Source: Nocardia beijingensis NBRC 16342 (GTDB lineage: Bacteria > Actinomycetota > Actinomycetes > Mycobacteriales > Mycobacteriaceae). From it: a DNA stretch of 64,000 bases. The position numbers and the translations under genes were made by a program. Positions 8,695 through 18,529 of the stretch are shown in pieces. Location: positions 62,001-126,000 of the forward strand of contig NZ_BDBC01000029.1 of assembly GCF_001612785.1 (NCBI RefSeq), read 5' to 3'. Position 1 is the stretch's first letter. Each line of letters begins with the position of its first letter. The notes below the pieces were generated by a model. That model did no database searches, had not been told where the DNA came from, and was given only the letters and a program-made list of their open reading frames with translations.

Positions 8695-11600
8695 TCAAGC
8701 CCCGGCGCGCAACAGGGAATTGATTCGAATCAGGCGACCGTTCTGCACACCCAGATCTATGCATGCTGCAAGCCGGGTGCGGCTGGGGGCCCTTAGGCGA
8801 CTTTGATTGAAGACCGTCATAGTCTCACGCATCAGCGATTCCTCATCGAACTCTCGTCCGGCGCACACGGCACTCATCGCGTTGATGATCTCCTCGGGAG
8901 CAATGTCGCTCAATGGCCGCCCGCCATCGGCCGGGGTGGTGCGATAACCCCTCCACGCCATGCGATCGATCTGGCGAGGCCAGACGAACGTTCCGAGTGG
9001 GCTTTTGTGCACGAGCTCCGCGGGTACGCAGTTGGTGATGAAGTACTTGCGTGTTGCCGAGACCCGGTCATAACCGAAACGTTTGCCGAGCCCGCGTGCC
9101 AGCCTATCCAGTTCGATCGGGCCTTCGACTTCGACAGTCGCTCGCACAGCCTCGGTGATGATGCGCCGGATCGACGGTGAGTTCGTCCGGTCGAGATCAT
9201 CCCGAGTGCCCAGCGTCGTCGTCGGGGCGCACTGGTAGGCGATGCCTTTACCGTGCCAGTCACGAGAGACGGACGGCTCGACTGGGCTGGTGTCGACATC
9301 GAAGGTCAGTGCCGGCGCCGCATTCGCCAGTCGCGAGGATTCGGCGGGCTCCATCGGGAGCTCGACAGGTTCGGTGAGTGTGGGTAACGGTGGATCAACG
9401 TCGATCTCGGCGACGAGTTCATCGACGGACGACTCGGCCACCGCCCGAGCTTCGGCCTCTGCGATCTGCGCCGCCCGCGCCGCGGCCGCGGCCGCGAGCT
9501 GCTCCTCGAATGCCCGGCGACGTTGACGCGAGTTCTCTATGGCAGCCTCGATCCGGTCGAGGACGGCATTGGGATCGTTGATCCACTCGGGCAGCCACAC
9601 CCGCAAAGACGAACCCCAATGCATCATCGTTTCCAGCAACCGCGGTGTCAGATCCCGGTCGGCGACCGTCGGCCGCTGCGCCCACCTCGGGCCGTCGAGG
9701 ACGAGCGCGACTTGCCAATGATCACAGTCTGATTCGCGGACGACGACATCCAGGAGGAAATCCGACAGACCGTAGTTCGCCTCCACCTCGTAGCCGCGTT
9801 TCCGCAACTCCGCACAGAGATCCTTCTGGACCGGATCGACGACAGCACCTTCTCTTGCCCGTACTGCCTTTCCAGACTTGTGCTCCGCCATCTCGAGGTA
9901 GCCGCGCAGATGCGCCATACCGACCGACTTGGTCCGCGACAGGTCGATGTCGGACGGGGCGAACGACGTGAAGACGACGACTTTGCGGCGGGCCCTCGTG
10001 ATCGCCACATTGAACCGCTTCTCTCCGCCCGTCCGGCTGAGCGGACCGAAATTGAGGGGGAGCTGGGACTCACCGGGCTTCGCCGAAAACGCCGCGGTGA
10101 ACAGGATGACGTCACGCTCGTCGCCCTGAACGTTCTCGAGGTTCTTGACGAAGATGCCTTCCTCGGCGTCGGGTCGCAGTTGCTCGTGGACGAGGGGATC
10201 GCCGCATTCCTCCAGCAGGTCCTGGACCAGATCGCGCTGCTGGGCATTGAAGGTCACGACGCCGATGCTCTGCCCGGCCAGGTGCGGCGTAGCCAGCCGC
10301 GTACGGATCTCCTCGACGACAGCTTCGGCCTCGACGCGATTCGTGCGCAGCTCCTTACCTCTCTCGCGGTTGAAATGGCCGTTGACGCGCCGCCACTCGA
10401 CACCGGCGGTGACGTCTCCACCCGGAGAGGGCAAACTCGCGAGACGTCTCTCGTAGTACTTCTGGTTGGAGAAGTGGATGAGGGCTTCGTCTTGACTGCG
10501 GTAATGCCACGACAACCACAGACGCGGAATACCGGATTCGACACACTCGGTGAGGATGCTGTCGAGATCTTCGGGAGCGAGCTCACTGTCCTCGTCGGCT
10601 TCGTCGGCGGCGGCGGTGACCTGACCGAAGGAGGTCGGCGGCATCTGCTGGGAATCTCCCACGATGACTGCCGAGCGTCCGCGGCCCAGTGCGCCGATCG
10701 CCTGCGCCACCGTTACCTGCGACGCTTCGTCGAAGACGACGATGTCGAACGTCGCCGAGCCCGGTGGAATGAATTGCGCAAGCGAAGCGGGGCTGACGAA
10801 GACGCACGGCGTAGCGGCGAGGATGTGGTCGGCGTATCGGAGCATCAACTGCCGGAAGCTGGCGCCACCGCGTCTCCTGTCGAGCGAGCGCCGGAGCTCC
10901 CCGACCTCGCCGGTGAGCGCACTCGCCTTGAAAGGTCGCCTGCGCAGCAGGGCGGCCGGTAGCGCTTTCACCTGCTCCTCGCGCAGCGCCTCGGCGGCCC
11001 GCACGAAGTCATCGATCTCCCCATCGCGCATACTCAACTGGAAATTGTCGAGACCTTTGGAGCGACGCCGTTCCTCGAGCGATCGCTGCGCAGTCCCCCG
11101 GATGAAGGCTCCGATCGCCTCCGCGGGGGGGATCGCGCCGGTAAGAAGTTGTTCGACGAACGCACTCAGACCGGCGCGGCGAAGTGGAGCGAGATACTTC
11201 GACATATGAGACCACCCGAGGATTCGCTGGGCTCCGAAGTCTTCCGCGTCCTCGATGAGAGCGGCATGGGTGCGTTCCCAGGCAGCCAGCCAGTGCTCAC
11301 CGTTCTTCCACCGCAGCAGATCCTCGTCCGTCGTGCCGAGGCACGACCGAACCTGCGCCCAGGTATCGCGCACTTCCTGGAGCACTCGTATTTCGCCCTC
11401 TGACAGGAAGCCCACCGATTCCAGCAAAGTCCAATCGTCCGGCTGGCGGCCGACGAATGTCACGGTGTCGGCGACGTAGTCGAAGACAGGGCGCAGGTCG
11501 TCGGCACTGTTCGCAGAGAGAGGAGTCCATCGCGGCGGGGCCCAAGGGCCGAGGAGATCCTTGGCGTGATCCTGTGTCCGTGACAGCCCCTTCCTCACGT

Positions 11601-14600
11601 CCGGGATCGCGCGCAGGAGGGGCAGGACCGTGGTGGGAGCCAGGTCCACACCGGGGTGGGCGAAGGGAGCCAGGTTCTGTTGGAACTGTTCGCCCCTCTT
11701 CTTCTTGCCGAACATACCTTTGCCACTGGCTTCGGCCTCGGCGATGAACCGATCGACATCACCGGATTCGAGGAACATCGGCGTGAATGTCGCCAGGATC
11801 GCGGCACAGCTCTGCTGCAGTTGCGCTATCTGGTCGAATAATTCGCTGCGCGACGCGGCGAACTGGGGACCGCGCATCCAGGCAAGAGCTGCGGCGTCCG
11901 GAACGGGATGTCCGACCTGGCGCTCTGCGGCGGGAACCAGAAGATCGATGCGTGCCGGGTCTTCCATGCCTTCCAGGAGTCTGCGAACCCGGTCACTGGT
12001 TCGGGCTGTATCCAACGCGTCGGCAGCGCGTCGCAGGGCTGCGGGGATCTGCTCCATACCGACCTCCGGCGGGATGGATCCAGCAAGCGACCACGCAGCG
12101 TCGCAGCGGACATCCACATTGCGAGCCGCCCTCGAGAATAGTTGAAGAGACTGTCTTACGTCTCCCCAGCTCACCGGTGGGCGTGTCACATACGAAATGG
12201 GAATGTCCGCCGCGAGCCCCTCACCGGCTTCAAGGAGCTCCTCGAACGCGCTCCACAGCGACTGGTCGATGCCGTTGCGATCGTGAACCTTATCCGGGTA
12301 GTCGGACAAAGGCAGGAGATGCGTGCCGTAATCCCCGAGGCGCATCTCCCACGTGCGTTCGTTGTAGTGGAGCGAATTATCGATCGCCTCTCTGAGCTGA
12401 TCCCGGATGGCGTTAGGACTCTGGCTTTTGCCGTGCAGATCGAGGCTGAAGTTCTGCAGTCCCACCTTCTCGAGCCGCCTCTTCACCACGTCGAGGGCGG
12501 CCTGCTTCTCCGCGACGAAGAGCACGGTCTTCCCGAGGTCGAGAGCGTGCGCGATGAGGTTGGTGATCGTTTGAGACTTGCCGGTCCCGGGAGGGCCTTC
12601 GAGGACGAACGTCCGGCCCGCCGCAGCGAGCGCGATTGCCCGCAGCTGCGAACCGTCGGCCGGTATGGGCACAGGAACAGCGCTTTCGTCGACCTCGATG
12701 TGGTCGAGACCGATGTCACCTTCGGCGTGCGGATCGCGGAACGATTCTCCGGCGCGATGGGTCAAGTGCCGGACGACAGGGCTCTGTTCCAATGTGTGCC
12801 AGCAATCGCTGAGATCCTTCCACATTCCGAAGGTGCCGAACTGGCAGATCGCGAGTGTCGCCACCTCATCAATGCGCAGATCGAGGTTGTGTTCCACCAG
12901 CGCGGTCCGGATGCCGCGAAGCGCAGCGGTGACGTCGAGGCCGCTGTGGTCAAGCTTCGGCGACTCCAGCGCGTCGATCGATACGTGGTGCTTGAGCCGC
13001 AGCCACTCCACTAGGCAGTGGTTCGGGGTGGCGACCTCGGTCGTGTCCACGATGATCTGATACGGCTTGCGTCCTGTTCCACCGATGATCTTCACTGGCA
13101 GCAGGAAAAGCGGGGCCCTGGCTTCTGCGCCGGTGGAAGTGTGATGGATCAGTGCGCCGAGCGTCAGATAAAGATTCGCGCTTCCCGTCTCTTCGAGCAA
13201 GGTGCGTGCGGTGCGGGACAGGTTCTTGAAGCGACGAACGTAGGTCTCTTGGGTGACGGCAGCAAAGATCTGATGATCGGCCGAAAGATAGGTGTGCAGA
13301 ATCTCCGGGTCGATGTCGGCGGCACGGCGTGCGCCTTGCAGCTGATGTATGGACGATAGGTCGTCATGTGGAACCAGCGTGATGGCGGTTCCCGCGTGAA
13401 TGATGTCGTCCAGAACCGGAAGTCCATTTCGTGGGACATGCAGATCGATAACTTGCACCGATGACTTGAGGTTCAGCAGCCGATTGCGCGTGCTCAGATC
13501 GAGCAGAGCCCGCTTCCATTTGCGGACCCGGGCCGGAGCGTTGTCGGTGACGTCGAGGACGTCGTCGTTGTCCGGGGCGGTTCGCAGTTCCTCAGGCAGC
13601 TCGAGGACAACGGCGCCTACGGTCGTTGTGGCCTGGGGTGAGCGGTCGGGCACAATGTCGTCCGTGCTCGGCAGCGGAAGCACGCCACTTTTCCTGGCGG
13701 CGGCGATATCCACAACGCCCGCCAGTTTTTCTGGCGTGCTGAAATGCCGGTGGGCCTGAGCAACCGCATTTTTGAAGGATCCGTTCGCCGACTCGTCGTA
13801 ATACACCGCCTCGACGGGTACGGCTACACCGGACTCGACGAGGTTGACCAGGGCGTTCTGCTCGGTCAGCGAAGGGTGGGACAGGGACGTTTCTTTACTG
13901 AGGAAGCCTGCGAACGCGTGATCGTCCAGCAGCCACACCAACGGGCGCAGCCCTGCGGCTTCCAGGCACGCCGCATAGGTCACCGACAGATCGATACAGG
14001 TGCCGAAGCGCTGTTCCAGCACCTGTGCGGTGGAACGGATCTTCTGTCCGGTCGCCTCGAAGGAGGCGGGGGGAGTGATGTAGCGGATGCGTTGGGCGCG
14101 AAGCGTTTCGTAGATGGCCGCGGCGATCCACCCGGCGCGCTCCTCGCCGCCTTGGTAGCCACTGATCGAGGAATCACCGGTACTCGATCGCAGCAGTTCG
14201 GCGGCGCAGTCGAGCACCGACTGCACTGCTCGGGTATTCGGCTGGACGAAGGCCGCCAGGGAATCGTAGAAGATGGGTGCGTTGAACCACTCGTTGTGGG
14301 CAAGGACCTTCACCGGAACTGTGAGATGAAGATCCTGGCTCCACAGCCGGCTGACGGTAACGCTGACGGTCGCGGGGTGGCTTTCGTCCAGACCGCGGAG
14401 GTACGGCATCTGCGGAGCGAAACCGGCAAAATCGTCCCAAAATACGTCTTCTCCGTCGGAAAGCTCCCCATCGTGCGTGCGGGCCCAAGCAGGCGTGAGT
14501 TCGGAGCCGTTGCCATGCAACCGAACCGTCACCGTGACGTCGACTGCCGCCGACCCCGTGGTGTTCGTGACGCGAACTCCGGCAATCAGCGGGACGTTGT

Positions 14601-14700
14601 TGTGGACGAGCGCAAGATTGATCGCGGGTTGGGTCAATACCTGCACCCTGAATCCCGAGTCCGCCGCCGTGCTGTCCTCCCACAGCCGCGTATGCGTCAC
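8695..14700 (-). CDS. Giant SF1 helicase: transglutaminase-like, DUF4011, helicase, Vsr-like nuclease, DUF3320
   Basis: GTG start preceded by GGAGGA at 7 bases; 2001 residues. In order: a beta-sandwich N-terminus (about 15-130); a transglutaminase/papain-like fold with Cys235 in RFGTCIDLS and His261 in LLDDHAFAGF; DUF4011 around residue 395 (KWKRALLDLSTRNRLLNL); a superfamily 1 helicase with Walker A EGPPGTGKSQ (~703), Walker B VVFDEASQ (~1323), WHYRSQDEALI, ENVQGDERDVI and RFNVAITRARRKV; a Vsr-like PD-(D/E)XK nuclease (about 1635-1725, LVLDGPRW...RDLTPRLLETM); an alanine-rich coiled coil; and C-terminal DUF3320 (about 1915-1990). This architecture is a recognised class of large bacterial helicase-nucleases found in defence islands. 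It probably unwinds and cuts foreign DNA, with the transglutaminase-like part acting as a protease or structural switch. It heads the operon of four island genes. Confidence 0.9.
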   Translation of the reverse strand: MTHTRLWEDSTAADSGFRVQVLTQPAINLALVHNNVPLIAGVRVTNTTGSAAVDVTVTVRLHGNGSELTPAWARTHDGELSDGEDVFWDDFAGFAPQMPYLRGLDESHPATVSVTVSRLWSQDLHLTVPVKVLAHNEWFNAPIFYDSLAAFVQPNTRAVQSVLDCAAELLRSSTGDSSISGYQGGEERAGWIAAAIYETLRAQRIRYITPPASFEATGQKIRSTAQVLEQRFGTCIDLSVTYAACLEAAGLRPLVWLLDDHAFAGFLSKETSLSHPSLTEQNALVNLVESGVAVPVEAVYYDESANGSFKNAVAQAHRHFSTPEKLAGVVDIAAARKSGVLPLPSTDDIVPDRSPQATTTVGAVVLELPEELRTAPDNDDVLDVTDNAPARVRKWKRALLDLSTRNRLLNLKSSVQVIDLHVPRNGLPVLDDIIHAGTAITLVPHDDLSSIHQLQGARRAADIDPEILHTYLSADHQIFAAVTQETYVRRFKNLSRTARTLLEETGSANLYLTLGALIHHTSTGAEARAPLFLLPVKIIGGTGRKPYQIIVDTTEVATPNHCLVEWLRLKHHVSIDALESPKLDHSGLDVTAALRGIRTALVEHNLDLRIDEVATLAICQFGTFGMWKDLSDCWHTLEQSPVVRHLTHRAGESFRDPHAEGDIGLDHIEVDESAVPVPIPADGSQLRAIALAAAGRTFVLEGPPGTGKSQTITNLIAHALDLGKTVLFVAEKQAALDVVKRRLEKVGLQNFSLDLHGKSQSPNAIRDQLREAIDNSLHYNERTWEMRLGDYGTHLLPLSDYPDKVHDRNGIDQSLWSAFEELLEAGEGLAADIPISYVTRPPVSWGDVRQSLQLFSRAARNVDVRCDAAWSLAGSIPPEVGMEQIPAALRRAADALDTARTSDRVRRLLEGMEDPARIDLLVPAAERQVGHPVPDAAALAWMRGPQFAASRSELFDQIAQLQQSCAAILATFTPMFLESGDVDRFIAEAEASGKGMFGKKKRGEQFQQNLAPFAHPGVDLAPTTVLPLLRAIPDVRKGLSRTQDHAKDLLGPWAPPRWTPLSANSADDLRPVFDYVADTVTFVGRQPDDWTLLESVGFLSEGEIRVLQEVRDTWAQVRSCLGTTDEDLLRWKNGEHWLAAWERTHAALIEDAEDFGAQRILGWSHMSKYLAPLRRAGLSAFVEQLLTGAIPPAEAIGAFIRGTAQRSLEERRRSKGLDNFQLSMRDGEIDDFVRAAEALREEQVKALPAALLRRRPFKASALTGEVGELRRSLDRRRGGASFRQLMLRYADHILAATPCVFVSPASLAQFIPPGSATFDIVVFDEASQVTVAQAIGALGRGRSAVIVGDSQQMPPTSFGQVTAAADEADEDSELAPEDLDSILTECVESGIPRLWLSWHYRSQDEALIHFSNQKYYERRLASLPSPGGDVTAGVEWRRVNGHFNRERGKELRTNRVEAEAVVEEIRTRLATPHLAGQSIGVVTFNAQQRDLVQDLLEECGDPLVHEQLRPDAEEGIFVKNLENVQGDERDVILFTAAFSAKPGESQLPLNFGPLSRTGGEKRFNVAITRARRKVVVFTSFAPSDIDLSRTKSVGMAHLRGYLEMAEHKSGKAVRAREGAVVDPVQKDLCAELRKRGYEVEANYGLSDFLLDVVVRESDCDHWQVALVLDGPRWAQRPTVADRDLTPRLLETMMHWGSSLRVWLPEWINDPNAVLDRIEAAIENSRQRRRAFEEQLAAAAAARAAQIAEAEARAVAESSVDELVAEIDVDPPLPTLTEPVELPMEPAESSRLANAAPALTFDVDTSPVEPSVSRDWHGKGIAYQCAPTTTLGTRDDLDRTNSPSIRRIITEAVRATVEVEGPIELDRLARGLGKRFGYDRVSATRKYFITNCVPAELVHKSPLGTFVWPRQIDRMAWRGYRTTPADGGRPLSDIAPEEIINAMSAVCAGREFDEESLMRETMTVFNQSRLRAPSRTRLAACIDLGVQNGRLIRINSLLRAGA

Positions 14701-15049
14701 ATCTTCCTCCGCTTACTTCGAACTCGCTACGGCCCCCAGGCGGGTGGATCCCCCCGGTGAAGCACTGACCCCTCATCGGCGCTCGATGATCAATCGTGAC
14801 ATGTGGCGCACATCGTTTCAGCCTGAATCAGTAGATGGGCTGAGGTTGTCTGGTTGATCGCGGAATCGGCGTCTGTGTTGGAGGGGTGCTTTCCGCGTAC
14901 TGACCTGCACCAACTTTCCAACAGGTAGGTCTCCGATCGGGCCTGTGATGCCGCGTGGGCGGGACGGAAGCTGGCCAGCCAGCCGCGTCTTTTCGGTCCC
15001 CGGGCGACCGGGTTGCGTGGCGGGTCCTGCCTTGGCGGTCGCTTGGTGA
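14701..15049. other. Intergenic stretch in island, probable operon promoter region
   Basis: These 349 bases separate the two leftward helicase genes. They hold the ribosome site of the giant helicase (14704-14709) and must contain or follow the promoter of the downstream four-gene operon if that is not read through from the PLD helicase. A minus-strand frame is open through most of it (about 14800-15025) but has no recognisable protein signature or good start, so I do not call a gene. It may be debris of a lost gene. Confidence 0.4.
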
Positions 15050-18000
15050 CTAGGTACGGTTGCGTCTGGTGCGGCTTCCCGCCATCCGTGTCAGCTGGAC
15101 CTTGGCGTTCCAGCCGCGATTCCCTCTACGACCAGGGCATTTCTCGTTGTAGCAGTGCCAATGCCAACCTCCCTTCTTGTACCATCTGAGATCTACACCG
15201 TCGGACTTGCAGTGCGGGCAGCGTGGGGGCTTGGCGAAGTCTTCGGCATGTTCGTGGATGAGTACTCTGCGTGCGAAATGGCTGCCATGGATGGCCAGCA
15301 TGACTTCGCGACTGTGGCTGTGGGACAGCGTGTTCAGACTGCCCAGCAGAACGATTCGTTCATCGATCACGACGATCTTCTGGTGCATGTAATTGACCGC
15401 GACCACGGTGGGCGCGACGGTCTTCAACTCTTCTACGAAGTCGAGAAACTTCTGCTGTTTGGCGCTCCCGGGATCGCGAACAAAAATGGTGATCCGCACG
15501 CCGCGCCGGTTGGCCGCCTCGAGAACGGGCAATAGCGAGCGGACGCGGTTGGCTACCCAGGGGGACCAGATCCAAATAGAGTGCCGTGCCTGGTCCAGAC
15601 GTCCGGCGAGCGTCGCGTAGAACGAATGCTCGTCGTCGATATCGGACACCTCGACGTGACGGCCCAGCACTTCGGCCAACTGTGCGCCGACCGGTCCGAG
15701 TTGGGGTATCGATGTGCCGGGCGGTGTGATGAGCTGTGTCGCGGGGATGGTGCGGACCCGGCGAGCATCGATCAGTTCCCGCAGCGCTCCGAAAGCGGTG
15801 TCCGGCGCGGCCTTGGCAATCCGACGGCGGCTTCCTACAAGGTACAGGCGGTGTTGTACGCGGGTGACAGCTACGTTGAACAGGCGCAGCCCGCTGCGTT
15901 GCCATGTCTCCGCATCGGATCGAATGGATGCGTTGGCCATCCACATGCCATCGCCGTCGCCGGTTTCTACCAGATCGAAGATGACGACGGAAAACTCGCG
16001 ACCTTGGAATCGGTGCGCCGTGCCGACGTCGGCGATCATCCCGTTATCGTGCTCGAGCTCACGCATCGCCTCGAGGGTCGCGTCGGCTTGCGCGGTGTAC
16101 GGGGTGACCACTCCGACGGTGTCGCCCGCACTCCGGTGGAGATCAGCCAGCGCGCGAGACAACAGCATACCGGCCGGCCACCATCCTTTTGCCTTACCGA
16201 GCCGGTAGATCTGCGCGAGGTCGCCGAGGCCGTCGGTGTCGACGATGACGATTTCCGCGTCGCCCGCGTCCGCCGCTCGTGCGCGGGCTTCGACCACGTC
16301 ACCTGCAGTCAGCACACCGCCGTAGGCGAGCGAGTTCGCCAGTCGCATCACGTCGACGCCGAAACGATGCTGCGTGTGCAGGGTGATGCAGAACGGCTGG
16401 TTCTGTGCGGCATCGGGGCTGTCGATGCGGCAGTGTTCGAAGACCTCGGTCAGCAGCCAACGCCGGACATCAGGTCGGCGGATGTCGCGCAGTTTTTCCG
16501 GCAGGACTGGGCCGAGTTGCATGAAATCGCCGAGTAGAACCGCGGTCGTCCTGGCGACCGCGACCGCGAGCAGCACCTCGGGCAACGTGGCGGCGCCGAC
16601 CTCGTCGACGAGCACTACATCGTAGGGGCCCTCGAATGCCGCGGTATTGGTACGGAACCTGGCAAGGGTGGTCGCGACCAACCGGGCCGAGCGGATGATC
16701 TCGCCCTGTGCGTCTTTGGCGAGCTGGTCGTACTGCTCCTGTGCTGCGCGATACTGTCGGAGCAACTCGGAGTGACAAGTCGTGTCGATCGCGACCCGTG
16801 GTCGCAGGAGTTCGGCGTCGTGGTGGAAATCGGGGTATCTGTGCCGTGCAGCTTCGGCGACGATGTCAGCGGCCATGACGGACTCGCGCAATTGGTTGTC
16901 CAGCAGCAATAGCCGTGCAGAAAGTGCATGCTCCTGCGTCCGTAGTCGACGTGCTGCCGCGGAGGTCTGGCGGAGGTCGGCGTCTATTCGATCAAGAGTG
17001 TCGCGGTCCGTTGAGATCCGTCTGGTCAACTGCTCGATCTCTGCGTCGATATCAGCAAGACGACGGTCTGCCAGATCACGGGCGTGGCGCGCGCTTTCGG
17101 CCTTCCCCTCGTAGTGCCTCCTCGCCTCTTGCAAAGTCGATTCAGCCGCGGCGATAGCGGCACGGGACCGGAATCTAGCCAGTTTCGATTGCGCCTGAAG
17201 GCGTGCCAGCTCCCGACTCGCTTCCCGCACCGGCTCCTCGGCGAGCAGGGCATCGGACTCCGCCTTGGTGGCCGCCTGTTCGACCCGGGCCGACTCCTGG
17301 CTCAATTCGTCGACCTGCGCCCATGCTCGGCGATCTTGTGCGACCGCCGCCTGTCGGTGTTTTGCCTTTTCGGCCCGGCGGTCGGCGGCTGCAGCGGCAT
17401 CGGCTACCGCGCGTTGCTGTTCGGCGATGTGGGTCAGCTGTGCGGTCAGGTGTTCGACGGTGAGTTCGGGATTCGTGATCCGTGCGTGGGCATCGGCGTA
17501 GCGGGCGGCATCGAAGCCGGTGAGTTGTGCGTCAAGCGCGTCCAGCCGCTTCTTGCGCTCTGTGATTGCGGTGATTTCGGCGGCCAACGATTCGCGTTGC
17601 TGGTCTACCGCGGCGAGCCTGTCCCGTATGAGCAGCGGCAGACAGACATCACGGTCCTCGGCGATCTCGCGCAGATGTGGCGGGCCGACGCGCACCAATT
17701 GACCCGGCGCGTGGCGATGCTGGCTCACCACCCCCAAAAGGGCGTTGTCGACAGCGATATTCGTCGCCGATACCAGCAGGACACGTTTGCCATCGGCGAT
17801 CAGGTCGCTGATCGCTCGTTTCAGCACCGTAGTTTTACCGGTCCCCGGCGGCCCCCAGACCAGCCACAGCCCCGTGCCGAGACACGCCCGGTATGCCAGT
17901 TCCTGGGCAGGTGCGAATATATCGGTGGCCGGGCCGATCGGAGCGGGCACACCTGCGAGCTCGCCACGAGCCAGAAGACCCGCCAATCCGTCCACGGTGA

Positions 18001-18529
18001 GGCCGGCGATGCCTTTGCGCAGTGACTCGATCAGGAATGTCGGCGGCTGTTGGAACAGCCACAGCGTGGGATCGAGCGGATCGGCGAACTCCGCGACACG
18101 TACGCGCAATGTCGAACCGTCCTGAGCGACATCCATGATCGGATGACCGGAATCGACGTCGGACCCGTCCGGGCCTGCCAACCGCAAGCTGTCCGCCTGC
18201 ACGTGGTCGGCGTTGATGTTCAGGCCGCGTATATCGACGGCGAAGGTCCCCGGGGTGGCCGTCCGCACCGCTGCGCCAACTCGTCGCCAGTACGGCTTGT
18301 CAGGGCCGGCGCCTTCGACGGCCAGCCAGGCGTCCAGTGCGGTAGCTACCTCTTCGCGCCAGCCCACGAACACCCCCTCCTGAGTTACCGCAGAGAATGA
18401 TAGGTCGACTGGGTCCGAGATGTCCGTCGATCGCCATGTGACGAAGGCGGCGGTGTGCTTGCCTCGGTGGGCCAGCGCGATCCGGAACGGCACTTCGGGC
18501 CGCTGGCCCAACGTGGACAGACCGCTCAC
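15050..18529 (-). CDS. SF1 (DNA2-like) helicase fused to PLD nuclease and zinc ribbon
   Basis: The 1159-residue product has a split SF1 helicase: Walker A VWGPPGTGKTTVL (~230), Walker B VLVDEVGAATLPEV (~640), LHTQHRFGVDVMRL, HRFQGREFSVVIFD and LFNVAVTRVQHRLYLVG. An inserted coiled coil (about 320-560) separates the motor halves. The C-terminal part (about 980-1080) is a phospholipase-D-type nuclease domain with one HKD motif (MHQKIVVIDE, ~1050, then LGSLN), so a dimer would be needed for catalysis, followed by a zinc ribbon (CPHC ... CYNEKC). The likely role is helicase-coupled DNA or RNA cleavage. The GTG start overlaps the TGA of the degraded Hsp70 fragment by GTGA and has no Shine-Dalgarno of its own, which suggests it evolved as a coupled second gene and may now be poorly or differently initiated. 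Confidence 0.9.
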   Translation of the reverse strand: MSGLSTLGQRPEVPFRIALAHRGKHTAAFVTWRSTDISDPVDLSFSAVTQEGVFVGWREEVATALDAWLAVEGAGPDKPYWRRVGAAVRTATPGTFAVDIRGLNINADHVQADSLRLAGPDGSDVDSGHPIMDVAQDGSTLRVRVAEFADPLDPTLWLFQQPPTFLIESLRKGIAGLTVDGLAGLLARGELAGVPAPIGPATDIFAPAQELAYRACLGTGLWLVWGPPGTGKTTVLKRAISDLIADGKRVLLVSATNIAVDNALLGVVSQHRHAPGQLVRVGPPHLREIAEDRDVCLPLLIRDRLAAVDQQRESLAAEITAITERKKRLDALDAQLTGFDAARYADAHARITNPELTVEHLTAQLTHIAEQQRAVADAAAAADRRAEKAKHRQAAVAQDRRAWAQVDELSQESARVEQAATKAESDALLAEEPVREASRELARLQAQSKLARFRSRAAIAAAESTLQEARRHYEGKAESARHARDLADRRLADIDAEIEQLTRRISTDRDTLDRIDADLRQTSAAARRLRTQEHALSARLLLLDNQLRESVMAADIVAEAARHRYPDFHHDAELLRPRVAIDTTCHSELLRQYRAAQEQYDQLAKDAQGEIIRSARLVATTLARFRTNTAAFEGPYDVVLVDEVGAATLPEVLLAVAVARTTAVLLGDFMQLGPVLPEKLRDIRRPDVRRWLLTEVFEHCRIDSPDAAQNQPFCITLHTQHRFGVDVMRLANSLAYGGVLTAGDVVEARARAADAGDAEIVIVDTDGLGDLAQIYRLGKAKGWWPAGMLLSRALADLHRSAGDTVGVVTPYTAQADATLEAMRELEHDNGMIADVGTAHRFQGREFSVVIFDLVETGDGDGMWMANASIRSDAETWQRSGLRLFNVAVTRVQHRLYLVGSRRRIAKAAPDTAFGALRELIDARRVRTIPATQLITPPGTSIPQLGPVGAQLAEVLGRHVEVSDIDDEHSFYATLAGRLDQARHSIWIWSPWVANRVRSLLPVLEAANRRGVRITIFVRDPGSAKQQKFLDFVEELKTVAPTVVAVNYMHQKIVVIDERIVLLGSLNTLSHSHSREVMLAIHGSHFARRVLIHEHAEDFAKPPRCPHCKSDGVDLRWYKKGGWHWHCYNEKCPGRRGNRGWNAKVQLTRMAGSRTRRNRT

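Noticed and set aside
14800..15025. A possible transposase or small gene in the gap between the helicases
   Set aside because: A minus-strand frame is open but carries no DDE motif, no known family pattern and no good start.
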